From an uncultured Pseudogracilibacillus sp. (GTDB lineage: Bacteria > Bacillota > Bacilli > Bacillales > Amphibacillaceae), in assembly GCA_937960785.1 (NCBI GenBank), contig CALGOZ010000138.1:1-6111 (forward strand): a DNA stretch of 6,111 bases. Direction: 5' to 3'. The notes beneath the pieces were generated by a model. The model ran no database searches, was not told the DNA's origin, and saw only the letters and a list, made by a program, of their open reading frames with translations. A program made the position numbers and the translations under genes. Below, piece after piece: positions 5,807 through 6,111 of this stretch (the stretch's first letter is position 1; the number at the start of each line of letters is the position of its first letter).

Positions 5807-5840
5807 CGGTGTTCAAAATTGAGCACTGGCTTTTATTTTT
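5807..5840 (+). terminator. Probable terminator of the MFS gene
   Basis: CGGTGTTC (5807-5814) pairs with GAGCACTG (5821-5828) around AAAATT, with two G-T wobbles. GC and then TTTTATTTTT (5831-5840) follow. It is weaker than the other terminators here but is the first hairpin plus T run after the MFS gene. Confidence 0.65.
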
Positions 5841-5946
5841 CGCTTGTTTCAAAAGTATTTTTATATAGAGGATGCTGGTTGGTACAATCCAGTTACTACG
5901 TGTCAATTACTGCATTTTAAAAGTCACTTTAAATCTTGTGGCGTAT
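5841..5946. other. Gene-free spacer before the right repeat array
   Basis: I see no supported gene. A 67-codon frame beginning with TTG at 5844 has no ribosome site, an odd Cys- and aromatic-rich composition, and runs into the repeat array. About 5895-5946 may be a strongly decayed copy of the 52-bp repeat, since it has a CATTTTAAAA core and ends in TTGTGGCG. Confidence 0.4.
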
Positions 5947-6111
5947 TACCTTTTCAGGTAGGATTTTTTAAAAACTACTCTAACTGTACGAGTGGGAACG
6001 CTTACCGACAAAGTTGGTATCGATTTACGCTTAAACTTACACAGTGAGAGCTTCCACCGAGTTAGTTTACCTATAATAGTTGCTCAACTTATACAGTGGA
6101 GACCTCCAGTG
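5947..6111. repeat. Second array of the ~52-bp repeat family (right)
   Basis: Units at 5999-6050 and 6051-6102 match the left-end family in register and orientation. They contain CTTACCGA or TTCCACCGAG, then a central block, then CTTACACAGTG or CTTATACAGTG. A third unit starts at 6103 and is cut by the window edge. Positions 5947-5998 look like a degenerate unit at the same period. Junction 6036-6065 corresponds to the 30-nt imperfect palindrome of the left array, and at the next junction TGGAG and CTCCA face each other across AC. The array probably continues beyond the window. Confidence 0.75.

Noticed and set aside
5844..6047. 67-codon open frame starting with TTG, plus strand
   Set aside because: It has no Shine-Dalgarno sequence, has a Cys/aromatic-rich composition unlike a typical protein, and overlaps the repeat array.
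6072..6077. TATAAT inside the right repeat array as a promoter
   Set aside because: No -35 box lies at usable spacing and the sequence is a unit-specific variation not shared by the other repeats.

Overview
This window looks like chromosomal DNA of a low-GC, spore-former-type Firmicute, most likely a member of the Bacillaceae. The evidence is AT-rich intergenic DNA, purine-rich Shine-Dalgarno sequences, hairpin-plus-T-run terminators, a YuxH-type EAL-HDOD protein, and a LysM-NlpC/P60 cell-wall hydrolase built like Bacillus LytE/LytF/CwlS. The species cannot be named from the sequence. I see no phage, transposase, tRNA, rRNA or CRISPR.

Layout. Positions 1-208 hold a tandem array of about 52-bp repeats. 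Positions 209-463 are gene-free apart from the terminator (371-411) of the first gene. Two genes lie on the minus strand: an EAL-HDOD signalling protein (464-1708) and a cytoplasmic YceI-family protein (1957-2484). Each has its own recognisable sigma-A-type promoter, and a strong terminator (1902-1950) separates them. A 344-bp AT-rich divergent region (2485-2828) carries the yceI promoter and the promoter of the next gene. On the plus strand come a secreted 4xLysM-NlpC/P60 endopeptidase (2829-4067) with a strong terminator (4107-4147), then an MFS transporter that starts at a TTG (4332-5609). The last 500 bp are gene-free. They hold a pair of 28-29 bp direct repeats, a terminator (5807-5840), and a second array of the same 52-bp repeat family running off the right edge.

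The four genes appear to be four single-gene transcription units. There is no operon and no obvious shared pathway. The two minus-strand genes act inside the cell (signalling; lipid or isoprenoid binding by family analogy). The two plus-strand genes act at the envelope (peptidoglycan cleavage; export or import across the membrane).

I did not find a new multi-gene system. The most notable structure is the 52-bp, internally palindromic repeat family present in the same orientation at both ends. One diverged unit keeps the stem through a paired base change. Next in interest are the duplicated element in the MFS 3' region and the palindromes placed at or near several promoters.
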